In this document: piece by piece, positions 34,401 to 42,804 of the stretch
Layout of the letters: the number at the start of each line of letters is the position of its first letter
Position numbering within the stretch: position 1 is the first letter of the stretch
Source: Microbacterium faecale
GTDB taxonomy: Bacteria > Actinomycetota > Actinomycetes > Actinomycetales > Microbacteriaceae
Assembly: GCF_014640975.1 (NCBI RefSeq)
Contig: NZ_BMHO01000001.1
Span: 1,250,166-1,314,165 of the forward strand
Length of the DNA stretch: 64,000 nucleotides
Direction of reading: 5' to 3'
Position numbers and translations under genes: made by a program
The notes under the pieces: generated by a model
Database searches by the model: none
What the model was told of the DNA's origin: nothing
The model's input: the letters and a program-made list of their open reading frames with translations, nothing else

Positions 34401-35930
34401 TTACTCCTCGCCGAGGCCCGTGAACATCGCCGGATCCGCGACAGCACGTTCGCTACGGATCGCGGTGACCTCGTCCTTCACCTGCTGGTCATCCCATTCG
34501 GGGTTCGCGCGGCGCACCTTCTGCTCCGTCGAGATCGCGCCCGCCGTATCCAGGTAGGAGAGCGTCTGCGCGAGTTGCAGCGGATCCTCCTGCGACACGT
34601 CCGGGAACGTCACCACAGGGAGAGCATCGAGCCGTTCGCCACCCTTGCCGGGGAAGAGGATCCCGTCGAGCTCGAGAGCGACCGCCGACTGCTGGGCGAT
34701 CGCTGCCCGGTCGCGGAGGATCTTCTTGTCCCGCGTCCGCTCCGAGGCCGACTTGCGATCCTGCACCTCCGTGGCGGTCATCTGCGCGCCACCCGAGTAG
34801 TCGCCCCACGCGGACGGAGCGAACCCGGCCTTGCGGAGGATCTCCTTGTAGATCGCGAGCATCGTCTTCTCGTGCTCTTCCACACGGATCGCGAACTGCA
34901 CCTGATCAAATGCGACCTTCGACGGGTCACCAGGCATGTTCAGGCCTGCGAACACTTCACGGCCCATGTCGAACGCGCCACCCTGCCCCGGGCCCATCGT
35001 GTCGAGGGCCGCTTCGGGGACGAGGATGCGGCCCGCGCCGAGACGCAGGTCACGGATCCACGACGAGAACGTCTCATCGAGCGCATCGAACAGAGGGAGC
35101 AGTTGGTGGAAGTCGGACCGGCCCGCGTGTGCGAGGACGCCAGCCTTCCGCCACTGTTGCGCGGTGAGGTTCGGGTTCCACGACGCGGTGAGGCGATCGA
35201 TGCCGGTCTCGATGATCGAATCCGCGTTCACGAGATCCGCATAGACGGCCGTCTCGGGCCGATCCTCGAGCGGGACGCGACGCCCGAGATTGTCGTCCGT
35301 GCCCTGGAACAGGGCGTGCTCGATGTAGCCGATCCCGTGATGCTCGAGGTGCCGCCACACGATGTTCAGGTCGCGGTACTCGGTCCAGAGGGTGAGTTCC
35401 ACGAGACGCCCGGACCGGAATGTGGGGATCGTGACGTCCGCGGCGGATGCTTCCAGCCACACGTGATCGGCGACGGCTTCGTCCCAACGGGACACGAGCG
35501 CTGTCGCGCCGAATGCGGACTTGAGTTCACCCATGGTGGAGAACGTCTCGAGTGCCTCATCACTGTTCGCAATCAGATCGAGACGAGCCTTCGTCTTCTC
35601 AGGAGCACCGTCCGCTCCGACCTCCATGCCTTCCGAGAACACCTGATCGGATGCGAGCGTCGCAAGATCCGCGGGCGCCGGCACGTGAAGACGAGCACGA
35701 TTCTCGGCAGCAGGAACAGGCCGGCCCCAGAACATGCGTGATGCGGCACCAACGAGCCCGCCCCGCATCTCCTGCCCACGGCGGGTGTGCGTGCCGCGCT
35801 CGCCGCGTCCGTAGATCTTCGCGAGGGAATCGGTGTCACCGGTCAGCCACGCGTCGTTGATCTCGTACTGCCGGTACGCGACGTCCCACGGTGCGGGCGG
35901 CCAACTCGTGTTCGGTGAGGGGATCGGCAT
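34401..35930 (-). CDS. Portal protein
   Basis: 509 aa, the usual length for the SPP1/gp6-like portal. It forms the dodecameric ring at one capsid vertex through which DNA passes. Supporting segments: the N-terminal WPPAPWDVAYRQYEINDAWL, the central clip and wing region, and the late AGFAPSAWGDYSGGAQMTA, typical of portal C-termini. It lies between the terminase and MuF-like genes. Confidence 0.9.
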   Translation of the reverse strand: MPIPSPNTSWPPAPWDVAYRQYEINDAWLTGDTDSLAKIYGRGERGTHTRRGQEMRGGLVGAASRMFWGRPVPAAENRARLHVPAPADLATLASDQVFSEGMEVGADGAPEKTKARLDLIANSDEALETFSTMGELKSAFGATALVSRWDEAVADHVWLEASAADVTIPTFRSGRLVELTLWTEYRDLNIVWRHLEHHGIGYIEHALFQGTDDNLGRRVPLEDRPETAVYADLVNADSIIETGIDRLTASWNPNLTAQQWRKAGVLAHAGRSDFHQLLPLFDALDETFSSWIRDLRLGAGRILVPEAALDTMGPGQGGAFDMGREVFAGLNMPGDPSKVAFDQVQFAIRVEEHEKTMLAIYKEILRKAGFAPSAWGDYSGGAQMTATEVQDRKSASERTRDKKILRDRAAIAQQSAVALELDGILFPGKGGERLDALPVVTFPDVSQEDPLQLAQTLSYLDTAGAISTEQKVRRANPEWDDQQVKDEVTAIRSERAVADPAMFTGLGEE

Positions 35931-35948
35931 GTGTTCCCCTTCCGAGGG

Positions 35949-37244
35949 TCAGGTCAAGATCGGTTGCCAGTACGGTTTCGTCGAATGTGTGACGTACCGG
36001 CCGCCGTCGAGGTAGTGGTCGTCTTCCTTGATCACTGCGTCGTCGCCGTGCTCGGTGGCTTTCTCGTCCCACCGGTATTCGGTGACTTCGGACTGCCAGC
36101 CTTTGCACCGGTCGGTGACGATGAACTGGTCGTTGTCGAGTGCGTTGCCGATCGTCGCGATCCCGGCGAGGACGCTGTTGTCGGCGGGCCACGGTGAGAG
36201 GCCCGTGCCGCGGAGGTCGTTGTGCAGTTGTGTGCGGAACGATGCGGCGGCGGGGTCGAGGAAGATGAACCGGGGCTTGAGCATCGTCGGGAACGGTGTG
36301 TGTTCCTTCGGTAGCCACGTCCGGAACCGTTTCGAGAGCTCGGCGTCGGTGAGGCGGATGCCGGACTCTTTCGAGTCGTAACCCCACTCGTCCATGAGGA
36401 TCAGACGCGGCTTCGGCTTCCCGTCCTTGTACTCGTCCGTGAGGCCGAGCAGCAGGCCCGTGGTGGCGTTCGTCGTGCCGTAGTCCATTCCGATGCCGTA
36501 TACGTCCTGTAGGGGCGGCATCGCGTCCCACGGGATGACGTGACGGGCTGGGTCCCACATGGGGTAGACAGCGCCGGCGGCGTTCGTCCACTCGCCGCGG
36601 ATCATTCGGTCGAAGAACACACCCGAGTAGGAGGCGCGCATGTCGCGCTTGTACTCCTCCGACAGGGTCGGGTTGTCCTCCATCGTGAAGTGGAAGCTCA
36701 CGAGGTTCTTCGCGTCGGCCTGCAGGATCCACTTCTTCCGGATCCAGTGATTCATCGACGCGGGGTTCATCGTCGCCAAGAGCCTCGCGCCCTCGACGCG
36801 GAGACGGGACACGAGCATGTTCCAGAACTCTTCCGGCATCAGCGCCGCCTCATCGACGTACGCGAGCCCGACCGTCGCGCCCTGGATCCTGCCGACAGCC
36901 TTCGCATCGGAAGCTCCGACGAGGAGCACTTCACGGCCGAGGATCGTCGCCGACGTCGCGCCCGGTGTGTAGTGGATCTGGTTCGAGATCCGCGACCCGA
37001 AGATGTTCACGTCCTGGAACGGCACGAAAATGTTCTGGTAGATCGTCTGCAGGCTGCGTCCGACGATGAGGATCAGGCCGTTACGTGGCGCGACCCTCAC
37101 GGCGAGGATGAACGCCCACAGGCTGATGATCGTCTTCCCCGCCGACACGGACCCGTACCAGAGCGCGAGCTTCCGCTTGGTCGCGTCCACGAGGGAGAGG
37201 ATCTGAGCCTTCGAGACGAGCCGTTCAATCTCCGACAGGTTCAT
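35949..37244 (-). CDS. terL: Terminase large subunit
   Basis: 431 aa. The ATPase domain has Walker A GSVSAGKT (residues ~32-39) and Walker B LAYVDEAAL. The C-terminal nuclease domain has acidic residues at GMDYGTTNATTG and IFLDPAAAS, and in the region near KEDDHYLDGGRY. It pumps DNA into the prohead and cuts concatemers. ATG at 37244 overlaps the small-subunit gene by 20 bases. Confidence 0.93.
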   Translation of the reverse strand: MNLSEIERLVSKAQILSLVDATKRKLALWYGSVSAGKTIISLWAFILAVRVAPRNGLILIVGRSLQTIYQNIFVPFQDVNIFGSRISNQIHYTPGATSATILGREVLLVGASDAKAVGRIQGATVGLAYVDEAALMPEEFWNMLVSRLRVEGARLLATMNPASMNHWIRKKWILQADAKNLVSFHFTMEDNPTLSEEYKRDMRASYSGVFFDRMIRGEWTNAAGAVYPMWDPARHVIPWDAMPPLQDVYGIGMDYGTTNATTGLLLGLTDEYKDGKPKPRLILMDEWGYDSKESGIRLTDAELSKRFRTWLPKEHTPFPTMLKPRFIFLDPAAASFRTQLHNDLRGTGLSPWPADNSVLAGIATIGNALDNDQFIVTDRCKGWQSEVTEYRWDEKATEHGDDAVIKEDDHYLDGGRYVTHSTKPYWQPILT

Positions 37245-37749
37245 CGACAGTCTCCGAACGGTACTTCTCAGCAGCAGCCTTGAAGCCGTCAGCGATCTGA
37301 TCCAGCACACCGACCGCCTGTTCGAGGCCGCCGTTGTCCTTCTCCACGATCCGAGTCAGCTTGTCGAACACGATCCCGGCGGTCGTGATGACGTTCCGAC
37401 GCACGTCCACCGGAGCCGACGCGAGCGTGTGCTCGTTGTAGGCGTTCTCCTTGCCGCCGAAGCTGAACACCAGATACGGGTCATCGATCCGATCGAGCAT
37501 GTCCTCCGACGCAGCGAGCATCTTCTCCGCCAGGCGCGTACGGCCGGCAGCGAGATCCACTGAACGGGCCTTCGTCGCAGCCGCCACCGCGGAACGATCG
37601 AACGAGAGCCCCGCGCGCTTCGCGATGCTCGACACCGTCGAACCCGACAGGCCGAACTTGCGGGCAATCGTGTTCCGAGGATCACCAGCACGGATGGCCT
37701 CGCGTACACGTTCGCGTGTTTCGTCATCGACCGGTCGACCTCGAGCCAT
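37225..37749 (-). CDS. terS: Terminase small subunit
   Basis: 174 aa. The N-terminal HTH (NTIARKFGLSGSTVSSIAKR) binds the packaging site; the rest is helical for oligomerisation. It is the first gene of the leftward structural operon. The packaging (cos or pac) site is expected in or near the 37750-37855 interval. Confidence 0.85.
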   Translation of the reverse strand: MARGRPVDDETRERVREAIRAGDPRNTIARKFGLSGSTVSSIAKRAGLSFDRSAVAAATKARSVDLAAGRTRLAEKMLAASEDMLDRIDDPYLVFSFGGKENAYNEHTLASAPVDVRRNVITTAGIVFDKLTRIVEKDNGGLEQAVGVLDQIADGFKAAAEKYRSETVDEPVGD

Positions 37750-37855
37750 GGTGGTTCACCTCGTTCGGGCCTCTTGCCCTATGCGGGATGCGCTCTTGTC
37801 GGCGCTGTCTGGGATGCTGTGATCAGTCGTAGAAGCGATCTGGAAGGAGCAACGG

Positions 37856-38536
37856 ATGGCATTCAATTTTGGAGGCGGCCGGTCGTTCATTGAGGTGTTT
37901 GGTGGCACTTTCGGGACTAAGACTGTTCGGGTAGTCCCGGGTCCGGAGAAGCCGGAGCGTGAGGTTGCCGAGTTCGAAGGCGTCGTTCAAACGAAGACCG
38001 TGGGATTCAACGTTGACACCCCTGTGTATGAGGGGGACGAGCTGACATGGGCTGATCCACGGGGAGGTGAAACGACCGTCTGGGCGTCGAAGGTCGATGT
38101 CTCGGACGCCGGCGGTCACATGGCGTCGGAGCTCTCTCACATCAACGTGACATTCAGCAAGGTGCCGCCGTCGGATGAACCGCATCCCGCCATTGGTGGG
38201 GGACACACGATCGTCGTGAGCGGAAGTCACGTAAACGTAGCCGTTGACGGAAGTCGTATCTCACAGCAGATTAGTGTGGCGGGCGGGTACGAGCAGCTGA
38301 GTGACGCAGTTGGGCAAGCTCTCGCGCTAATCGAGAGCTGCAAGGAAGTCCAAGCTGATGAGATCGCTGTGGCCCGCACGGCCGCGAAGACTCTCCTCGA
38401 GGAGGCTTCGAAAGCGACGCCGGACGAAGGGGCCATCAGGAGGAACTTGCCGGTTCTCCGTGGCGTACTGACCGCTGTTGCTAACAGCACGGCGGGCGCG
38501 CTTGCATCTGGGCTGATTGGGCAGCTTTTCATCTAG
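37856..38536 (+). CDS. Rightward accessory gene next to terminase, unknown function
   Basis: 226 aa with two parts: an N-terminal beta-rich domain (~1-105) and, after a segment with repeated beta signals (GGHTIVVSGSHVNVAVDGSR), a C-terminal helical bundle (~140-226). No catalytic motif or membrane helix is obvious. AAGGAG lies seven bases before the ATG, and a dedicated terminator follows. It is transcribed opposite to the structural operon, as expected of a gene active in the lysogen. Family not recognised. Confidence 0.7.
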   Translation: MAFNFGGGRSFIEVFGGTFGTKTVRVVPGPEKPEREVAEFEGVVQTKTVGFNVDTPVYEGDELTWADPRGGETTVWASKVDVSDAGGHMASELSHINVTFSKVPPSDEPHPAIGGGHTIVVSGSHVNVAVDGSRISQQISVAGGYEQLSDAVGQALALIESCKEVQADEIAVARTAAKTLLEEASKATPDEGAIRRNLPVLRGVLTAVANSTAGALASGLIGQLFI

Positions 38537-38540
38537 GAGA

Positions 38541-38583
38541 GCGCAGAAGCCCCGGCGTCCTCTGTCGGGTACCGGGGCTTCTC
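38541..38583 (+). terminator. Terminator of the accessory gene
   Basis: 11-bp stem AGAAGCCCCGG (38545-38555) with its complement at 38572-38582 and a 16-nt loop, ten bases after the stop codon. It may also end leftward early transcription. Confidence 0.7.
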
Positions 38584-38677
38584 GCTGGGCGGACTTCTCC
38601 ACCATCTACAATCTATCGTCGCGGGTTTCGCGAATTAATGCACGTGAGTGCGGGAGCGACACGCCGCTGGGACTGAT

Positions 38678-39235
38678 TCAGAGCTGGGACGCGATCGAAC
38701 GAGATGCGGTCGCTTCGACTTGTGCCAGCGCTCGATCGAACCTTGCATTGAATCTGATCCATGGCCGAAGGCGCTCGACCTTGTCGGCTCCCTCTTTGCG
38801 GAGCTCGAACGACGGGTCGAGCACCTGTCCCCACCAGCCAGTTTGAAGTTGCTGGAGCGAGTCGATCTCTTCGCGCAACGGAGCGTTCGAGATGAGGAGC
38901 TTTGCTTCGGTCACTGCTCGGTCGAACGCGGCACCGTGTTCGCGAATTTGCTGCCCGCTGTACGAGTCGAAGAAGTCGTCCCGCATGTACTTGTCAATGA
39001 CTGATCGGTCCTCACCGGCGGCGACGACCATAGACGCGCCTGAGGCGGCGGCCCGCCATGCGCGAGCAGCGACCAGTGTCGTAACAACGATCGAACGTGC
39101 GGCATCGTGAACTTCGAATTGGCGTCTGGCATCGAGCTGTTTGTTCGCGTGCCGGTTTGCAAGATGGCCTCCGCCGAATGCCCCGAGTAACGTACCGCCA
39201 ACGCCGATCAGTGCGACGATCACAGTTTCGGTCAT
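38678..39235 (-). CDS. Membrane-anchored helical protein
   Basis: 185 aa. One N-terminal membrane helix (TETVIVALIGVGGTLLGAFG) is followed by a long cytoplasmic helical domain. No enzyme motif. It is the last gene of the leftward early transcript and lies next to a rightward accessory gene. The layout suggests a superinfection-exclusion or membrane-associated accessory role, but nothing proves it. The in-frame upstream extension is Arg/Thr-rich shadow. Confidence 0.65.
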   Translation of the reverse strand: MTETVIVALIGVGGTLLGAFGGGHLANRHANKQLDARRQFEVHDAARSIVVTTLVAARAWRAAASGASMVVAAGEDRSVIDKYMRDDFFDSYSGQQIREHGAAFDRAVTEAKLLISNAPLREEIDSLQQLQTGWWGQVLDPSFELRKEGADKVERLRPWIRFNARFDRALAQVEATASRSIASQL

Positions 39236-39255
39236 GGTGATGAGGGTTCCACATT

Positions 39256-39456
39256 TCAACGTTTCGAGACAGACCCGCGCGGTCTTCCGCGTTTGACGGT
39301 GGGTTCGATGCGAACGACGGCTTTCGCCAGGACACACGTGATGCCGTTGGCATCAGTGCGTGTTGCAAGGCGGCCGTCGTCGATCCACCGATAAATTCGC
39401 GAATGGTGTCGGCCGATTAGCGCCGCGGCTTCCTTGACGGTGACCCATTCCTTCAC
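39256..39456 (-). CDS. Small HTH protein (AlpA/excisionase-like)
   Basis: 66 aa from a GTG with AGGGG seven bases upstream. A winged-helix or MerR-like HTH (TVKEAAALIGRHHSRIYRW) with the excisionase-type DDGRLATR wing, then a basic tail (RGRPRGSVSKR). It could be a recombination directionality factor or a transcriptional regulator. It sits at the end of the early operon and overlaps the zinc protein gene by four bases. Confidence 0.7.
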   Translation of the reverse strand: MKEWVTVKEAAALIGRHHSRIYRWIDDGRLATRTDANGITCVLAKAVVRIEPTVKRGRPRGSVSKR

Positions 39457-39773
39457 GGTGTTCCCCTCTCGCGGCGCATCGGGCACAGGTGTTCGCCCTC
39501 GTGGCCGCTCGGCAGGATGCACGGGCCGAACACGAGTGTCATCCCCGGCCCAGCGGTCGGCTTGTCGACGATCTCGCATCGAACTTCCGTGCTCTCCTCG
39601 CAGTCGGGGTCTGGCTCGCTCGTGTCGCCGTCGAAGATGCGATCCCATGCCACGCGGCACTTCTCGCACCATGCGCTGTCCCCGTCCATCTGCACGTCAT
39701 CGCCGCAGTGCCCGCACTGAGGCGCGGGGACCACGAGATGCGGCAACTCCGGCACGATCTCCCACTCGCTCAT
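39453..39773 (-). CDS. Zinc-ribbon phage protein
   Basis: 106 aa. A zinc ribbon is formed by CGHCG and CEKC (residues ~22-40). Two later Cys/His pairs (PCILPSGHEGEHLCP) match the CxxxxGHxGxH element common in small actinophage proteins. AGGAG precedes the ATG. Function unknown. Confidence 0.65.
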   Translation of the reverse strand: MSEWEIVPELPHLVVPAPQCGHCGDDVQMDGDSAWCEKCRVAWDRIFDGDTSEPDPDCEESTEVRCEIVDKPTAGPGMTLVFGPCILPSGHEGEHLCPMRRERGTP

Positions 39774-40483
39774 GGCTTCTCCTTCTCGTTGGTGGTGTCC
39801 CCGCGGGCGATGCGGGCTGTTTCGCACGGCCAGAGCACCGGCGCGATGCCTCGCTCCCCGAAGTACGGGTCGGACTCCTCAGCCAAGCGCCAGCACTCGG
39901 CACACACCTGGAAGGTCTGCGTCGGGCACGTCTCGTGGTCGCAGCGCTCCTCGGCGCAGTCGCCTGTGATCGCTTGCGTGTCGTCGGGGCAGTGCAGGTC
40001 GATCACCTCGGCCAGGCGGTCGAGAGTGTCAGCACCCGCGAGCTGGTCACTATCAGGTGCCCCACGCCGCAGCCGCTTCGCCTGCTCCCGCATCTTCGAC
40101 TGTTCCGTTCCAGCCCGCACCGCTGTACGGTTACCAACATGTGGACCGTGCTGATCATCCTTCTCGTCATCTGGGCTGTTCTGTCCGTGGTCGGATTCGC
40201 GATCAAGGGCCTCATCTGGCTTGCGATCATCGGGATCATCTTGTTCGCGGGGACGATCATCTTCGGCATGATCCGAAACGCAGCCCGGCGCAAGTAGAGC
40301 TCGCTGCACGGCGGGTTCCAGCGCGTCGCTCGGCTCCCGGTCGGCCCGCTTCGGGCATGTCCGATGGTGCTCGGGAATCTGCCCGTCGTCGTAGCCGATG
40401 GTGACCTCGCGAGCGCACTTCCCGCACACCCACTTGCCGTTGATCGGCGTAGGCTCCCGGTCGGCGCTGGTCTGCTCAGTCAT
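39770..40483 (-). CDS. Zinc-binding protein(s) interrupted by an antisense membrane gene
   Basis: One 237-codon frame, but three sections are visible. Residues ~1-65 have WVCGKCAREV and a zinc-type RTCP. Residues ~70-120 are an unusual Asp/Arg/His run that is only the antisense of the micro-membrane gene at 40139-40297. The rest has CDHETCPT and CAECWR. The last part could start on its own at 40093. It may be two genes split by insertion of the membrane gene, with the frame kept open by chance. Confidence 0.5.
   Translation of the reverse strand: MTEQTSADREPTPINGKWVCGKCAREVTIGYDDGQIPEHHRTCPKRADREPSDALEPAVQRALLAPGCVSDHAEDDRPREQDDPDDRKPDEALDRESDHGQNSPDDEKDDQHGPHVGNRTAVRAGTEQSKMREQAKRLRRGAPDSDQLAGADTLDRLAEVIDLHCPDDTQAITGDCAEERCDHETCPTQTFQVCAECWRLAEESDPYFGERGIAPVLWPCETARIARGDTTNEKEKP
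40139..40297 (+). CDS. Micro-membrane protein nested antisense in the early operon
   Basis: 52 aa, two hydrophobic helices (MWTVLIILLVIWAVLSVVGF, then GLIWLAIIGIILF) and a basic end (RNAARRK). About 65% identical by eye to the protein at 12759. TACGGT lies seven bases before the ATG (leaderless), the same arrangement as its paralogue. The opposite strand is an open but low-complexity stretch, which supports this strand as the real gene. Confidence 0.75.
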   Translation: MWTVLIILLVIWAVLSVVGFAIKGLIWLAIIGIILFAGTIIFGMIRNAARRK

Positions 40484-40604
40484 CGTCGATCTCACTTTCT
40501 GTCGTGATGCGTGCCTCTGCCCAGAGGACGCCGAATAGGAACCCGCAAGAGATCCCGATGTGGATCGCGGCGGGGATGATCACCGTCAACCACCAGGGAG
40601 TCAT
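40476..40604 (-). CDS. 42-residue membrane peptide
   Basis: One hydrophobic segment (LTVIIPAAIHIGISCGFLFG) and an acidic end (ESEIDDD). It overlaps both neighbouring genes by four to eight bases, as is usual in phage operons. Confidence 0.6.
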   Translation of the reverse strand: MTPWWLTVIIPAAIHIGISCGFLFGVLWAEARITTESEIDDD

Positions 40605-41398
40605 GCGGCTGCCCTCGTGGCCTCGTGGAACGTCCCGTGGTCGATGTCGACTGTCCATGCGTCGCGGCGGGTCCAGCCGAGCGTCGCCCTGTCCGCGTCA
40701 AACAGGTCTGTGGAGTGGCATCCGCACTCGCACGTGACCCGGTCGCAATCCCCATGCCTGCCGACGTTGCAGAGATCCGATCCGACCCAACGCGGGTCCG
40801 GCGTCTTGACCGTCGCGAGCTGGTGCCCGCAGTGCTGACACATCACGACGGTGGAGCCACGCAGTTCCCGCGTCGGGTTCTCATGCAGCGACAAGAGCCC
40901 GCATTCGGGGCACCGGACCCGCTCGAACTTCGTCGGCCGCTCCTCCACCTCGAGCGCGTGGAAGGCACGCTTCGCGGCCAGAGCGAACTGGACCGCATCC
41001 CTCGCCCCCTCCTCGCTCGAGATCCACACGTCGAGCGGCTGATCGCCCTGCGATTTCAGGAAACGCGTGCAGGCGTCCACCTCGAGATATGCGAGGGGGA
41101 GTGTCGTGTATCCAAGCGGCTGCCCTGCCGAGTCACCCGACGGTGAGACCGTACGCCCGCCGGCAGCCTCGATGAGCCGCAACCAGCGCGGCCACTCGAT
41201 CACCGCCGCCTCAACATCCTCGTAGTGCGCCTGGCACAACATCCCGCGGTCAGCGGACTTCGGCAGGCATCCCAAGCAACCGCCGGGGCGTCGCGTGTAG
41301 CCATCGTGGTCCTGGCACGTGACGCGATGCTCGCCCCACTCAGCGCACGGACGAACACCGGGAATCTCGCCCAGAGCAGCGGCACAGAGCAGCGTCAT
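40601..41398 (-). CDS. Cysteine-rich phage protein with multiple zinc sites
   Basis: 265 aa with at least four Cys pairs: CLGCLP (N-terminal), CPECG and CQHCG (a zinc ribbon at ~175-210), and CNVG...CDRVTCECGCH (C-terminal). No catalytic motif. Overlaps the next gene by four bases (ATGA). It probably binds nucleic acid or acts as a structural adaptor; family not recognised. Confidence 0.65.
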   Translation of the reverse strand: MTLLCAAALGEIPGVRPCAEWGEHRVTCQDHDGYTRRPGGCLGCLPKSADRGMLCQAHYEDVEAAVIEWPRWLRLIEAAGGRTVSPSGDSAGQPLGYTTLPLAYLEVDACTRFLKSQGDQPLDVWISSEEGARDAVQFALAAKRAFHALEVEERPTKFERVRCPECGLLSLHENPTRELRGSTVVMCQHCGHQLATVKTPDPRWVGSDLCNVGRHGDCDRVTCECGCHSTDLFDADRATLGWTRRDAWTVDIDHGTFHEATRAAA

Positions 41399-41631
41399 GA
41401 CGCCTCCTCGATCTGAGCTTCGAGCTCGACAACGCGCGCCTGCCACTTCGCGCGCCCCTCACGGAGCCCGTAAATGCGAGACGCGAGATCCCGACCGCGT
41501 GGCGTCCGACGCTGCTGGCGATTCATGTCCTCGAACTCATCGATCTGCGTGATGAACTGCGCCAACAACATCCGCGCCGTCGACAGCTGTGCTTCTGCCG
41601 GTCGTCCCGGCTTCTCGAAGATCCCGTCCAT
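41395..41631 (-). CDS. Small coiled-coil protein
   Basis: 78 aa, helical throughout (STARMLLAQFITQIDEFEDM; EGRAKWQARVVELEAQIEEA). It lies two bases after the ssb gene. No recognised family. Confidence 0.6.
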   Translation of the reverse strand: MDGIFEKPGRPAEAQLSTARMLLAQFITQIDEFEDMNRQQRRTPRGRDLASRIYGLREGRAKWQARVVELEAQIEEAS

Positions 41632-41633
41632 GA

Positions 41634-42146
41634 TCAGAAAGGGGTCTCGTCGGCGTCGGGGATCGGCTGCGCCGCCCACTGCTCAGCGGGCGCCTGCGGG
41701 GCGTTCTGCGGGTCCCACTTGTTCCCTTCCCATGCGGACGGTTCCGGTGCGGGAGTTGCCGCCTGCCCTATTCTCTGTCCGCTTTGCGCGCGTGTGACCT
41801 GCGCCGTCGCGTACCGGAGTGACGGGCCGATCTCCTGCACGTCCAACTCGATCGACGTGCGTCGCTCGCCTTCGCGCGTCTCGTAGTTCCGCTGGCGCAG
41901 GTTGCCCTGCGCGATCACGCGCATGCCCTTCGTCAGGGACCCGGCGACGTGCTCCGCGAAGTCGCGCCACGCACTGCAGCGCATGAACAGCGCCTCGCCG
42001 TCCTTCCACTCGCCCGACTGCTTATCGAACGTCCTCGGTGTCGACGCGACCGTGAAGTTCGCGACCGGGATACCCGACTGCGTGTACCTAAGCTCCGGAT
42101 CCGCCGTCAGATTCCCAACCACCGTGATTACTGTTTCGCCAGCCAT
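41634..42146 (-). CDS. ssb: Single-stranded DNA-binding protein (phage copy)
   Basis: 170 aa. OB-fold N-terminus ([61 protein letters not shown]), a Pro/Gln linker, and the acidic tip DADETPF, a relaxed version of the usual DDDIPF partner-docking tail. It coats ssDNA during phage replication and works with the ERF/exonuclease pair. Confidence 0.93.
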   Translation of the reverse strand: MAGETVITVVGNLTADPELRYTQSGIPVANFTVASTPRTFDKQSGEWKDGEALFMRCSAWRDFAEHVAGSLTKGMRVIAQGNLRQRNYETREGERRTSIELDVQEIGPSLRYATAQVTRAQSGQRIGQAATPAPEPSAWEGNKWDPQNAPQAPAEQWAAQPIPDADETPF

Positions 42147-42148
42147 AG

Positions 42149-42481
42149 CTAGGCCGCCTTCCTCTTTCGCGCCGCATACGCAGCTACCTGTCGTTCCACT
42201 GATTCGTTGACCACGACCTCGCTCGGCCTGATCCCGTCCTTGTCCGGCACGTCACGCCGCCGCATCTCCGCGATGAACGCCTCCGCATCCGCAACCTGCG
42301 ACCGCGCCGCCGTCAGCGCATCCACCAACGCCTGACGTGGCGCTGCCTCCCAGGCCGCCCGGAACGCCCTCTGCCGAGGAGCGGACGGACGTTCACTCGC
42401 GACCTTCTTCAACGGCGGGTGCAGTTCCGCGAGCGCACGATCCCGATCCACGAAGAACCCGCCGAAATCGATGAGCGTCAT
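42149..42481 (-). CDS. Hypothetical early phage protein
   Basis: 110 aa, starting [20 protein letters not shown]. Basic, helical, with KRKAA at the end. No recognised domain. It overlaps the upstream gene by four bases and precedes ssb. Confidence 0.55.
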   Translation of the reverse strand: MTLIDFGGFFVDRDRALAELHPPLKKVASERPSAPRQRAFRAAWEAAPRQALVDALTAARSQVADAEAFIAEMRRRDVPDKDGIRPSEVVVNESVERQVAAYAARKRKAA

Positions 42482-42804
42482 AGCGCCCTCACCTCGCAGA
42501 ACATGCACGTGCCCGTGCCCCCGAGCCACCTGTGCTCGCCGCCCGCGGCCTGGCAATCCTCACGACGCGGCGACATCGTGCCGCCCGTTACCGCGCGCTG
42601 CTCATCCCGCACCAGCCGCACAATGTGCGCCGGCTTCAGATACTCCGTCGACTCGACGCTGTGCCGATTCACCGCCCGCACCGCCGCCTGATAATCGACC
42701 GACTCCATGAGCGGCGACCACGCCTGAATCGTGAGCTCATCCACCTGCCGGTTGTCGAGCACCTGGATACGGGCGAGGAGCGCCGTGAGCTGTTCCGTGT
42801 TCAT
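42478..42804 (-). CDS. Replication-module protein with C-terminal Cys cluster
   Basis: 108 aa. The first 65 residues (TALLARIQVLDNRQVDELTI, then HSVESTEYLKPAHIVRLVR) recur in actinophage genes that follow a replication initiator. The C-terminus carries a small Cys/His motif (CQAAGGEH, CMFC). Possible helicase-loader or accessory role, assigned by position. Confidence 0.55.
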   Translation of the reverse strand: MNTEQLTALLARIQVLDNRQVDELTIQAWSPLMESVDYQAAVRAVNRHSVESTEYLKPAHIVRLVRDEQRAVTGGTMSPRREDCQAAGGEHRWLGGTGTCMFCEVRAL

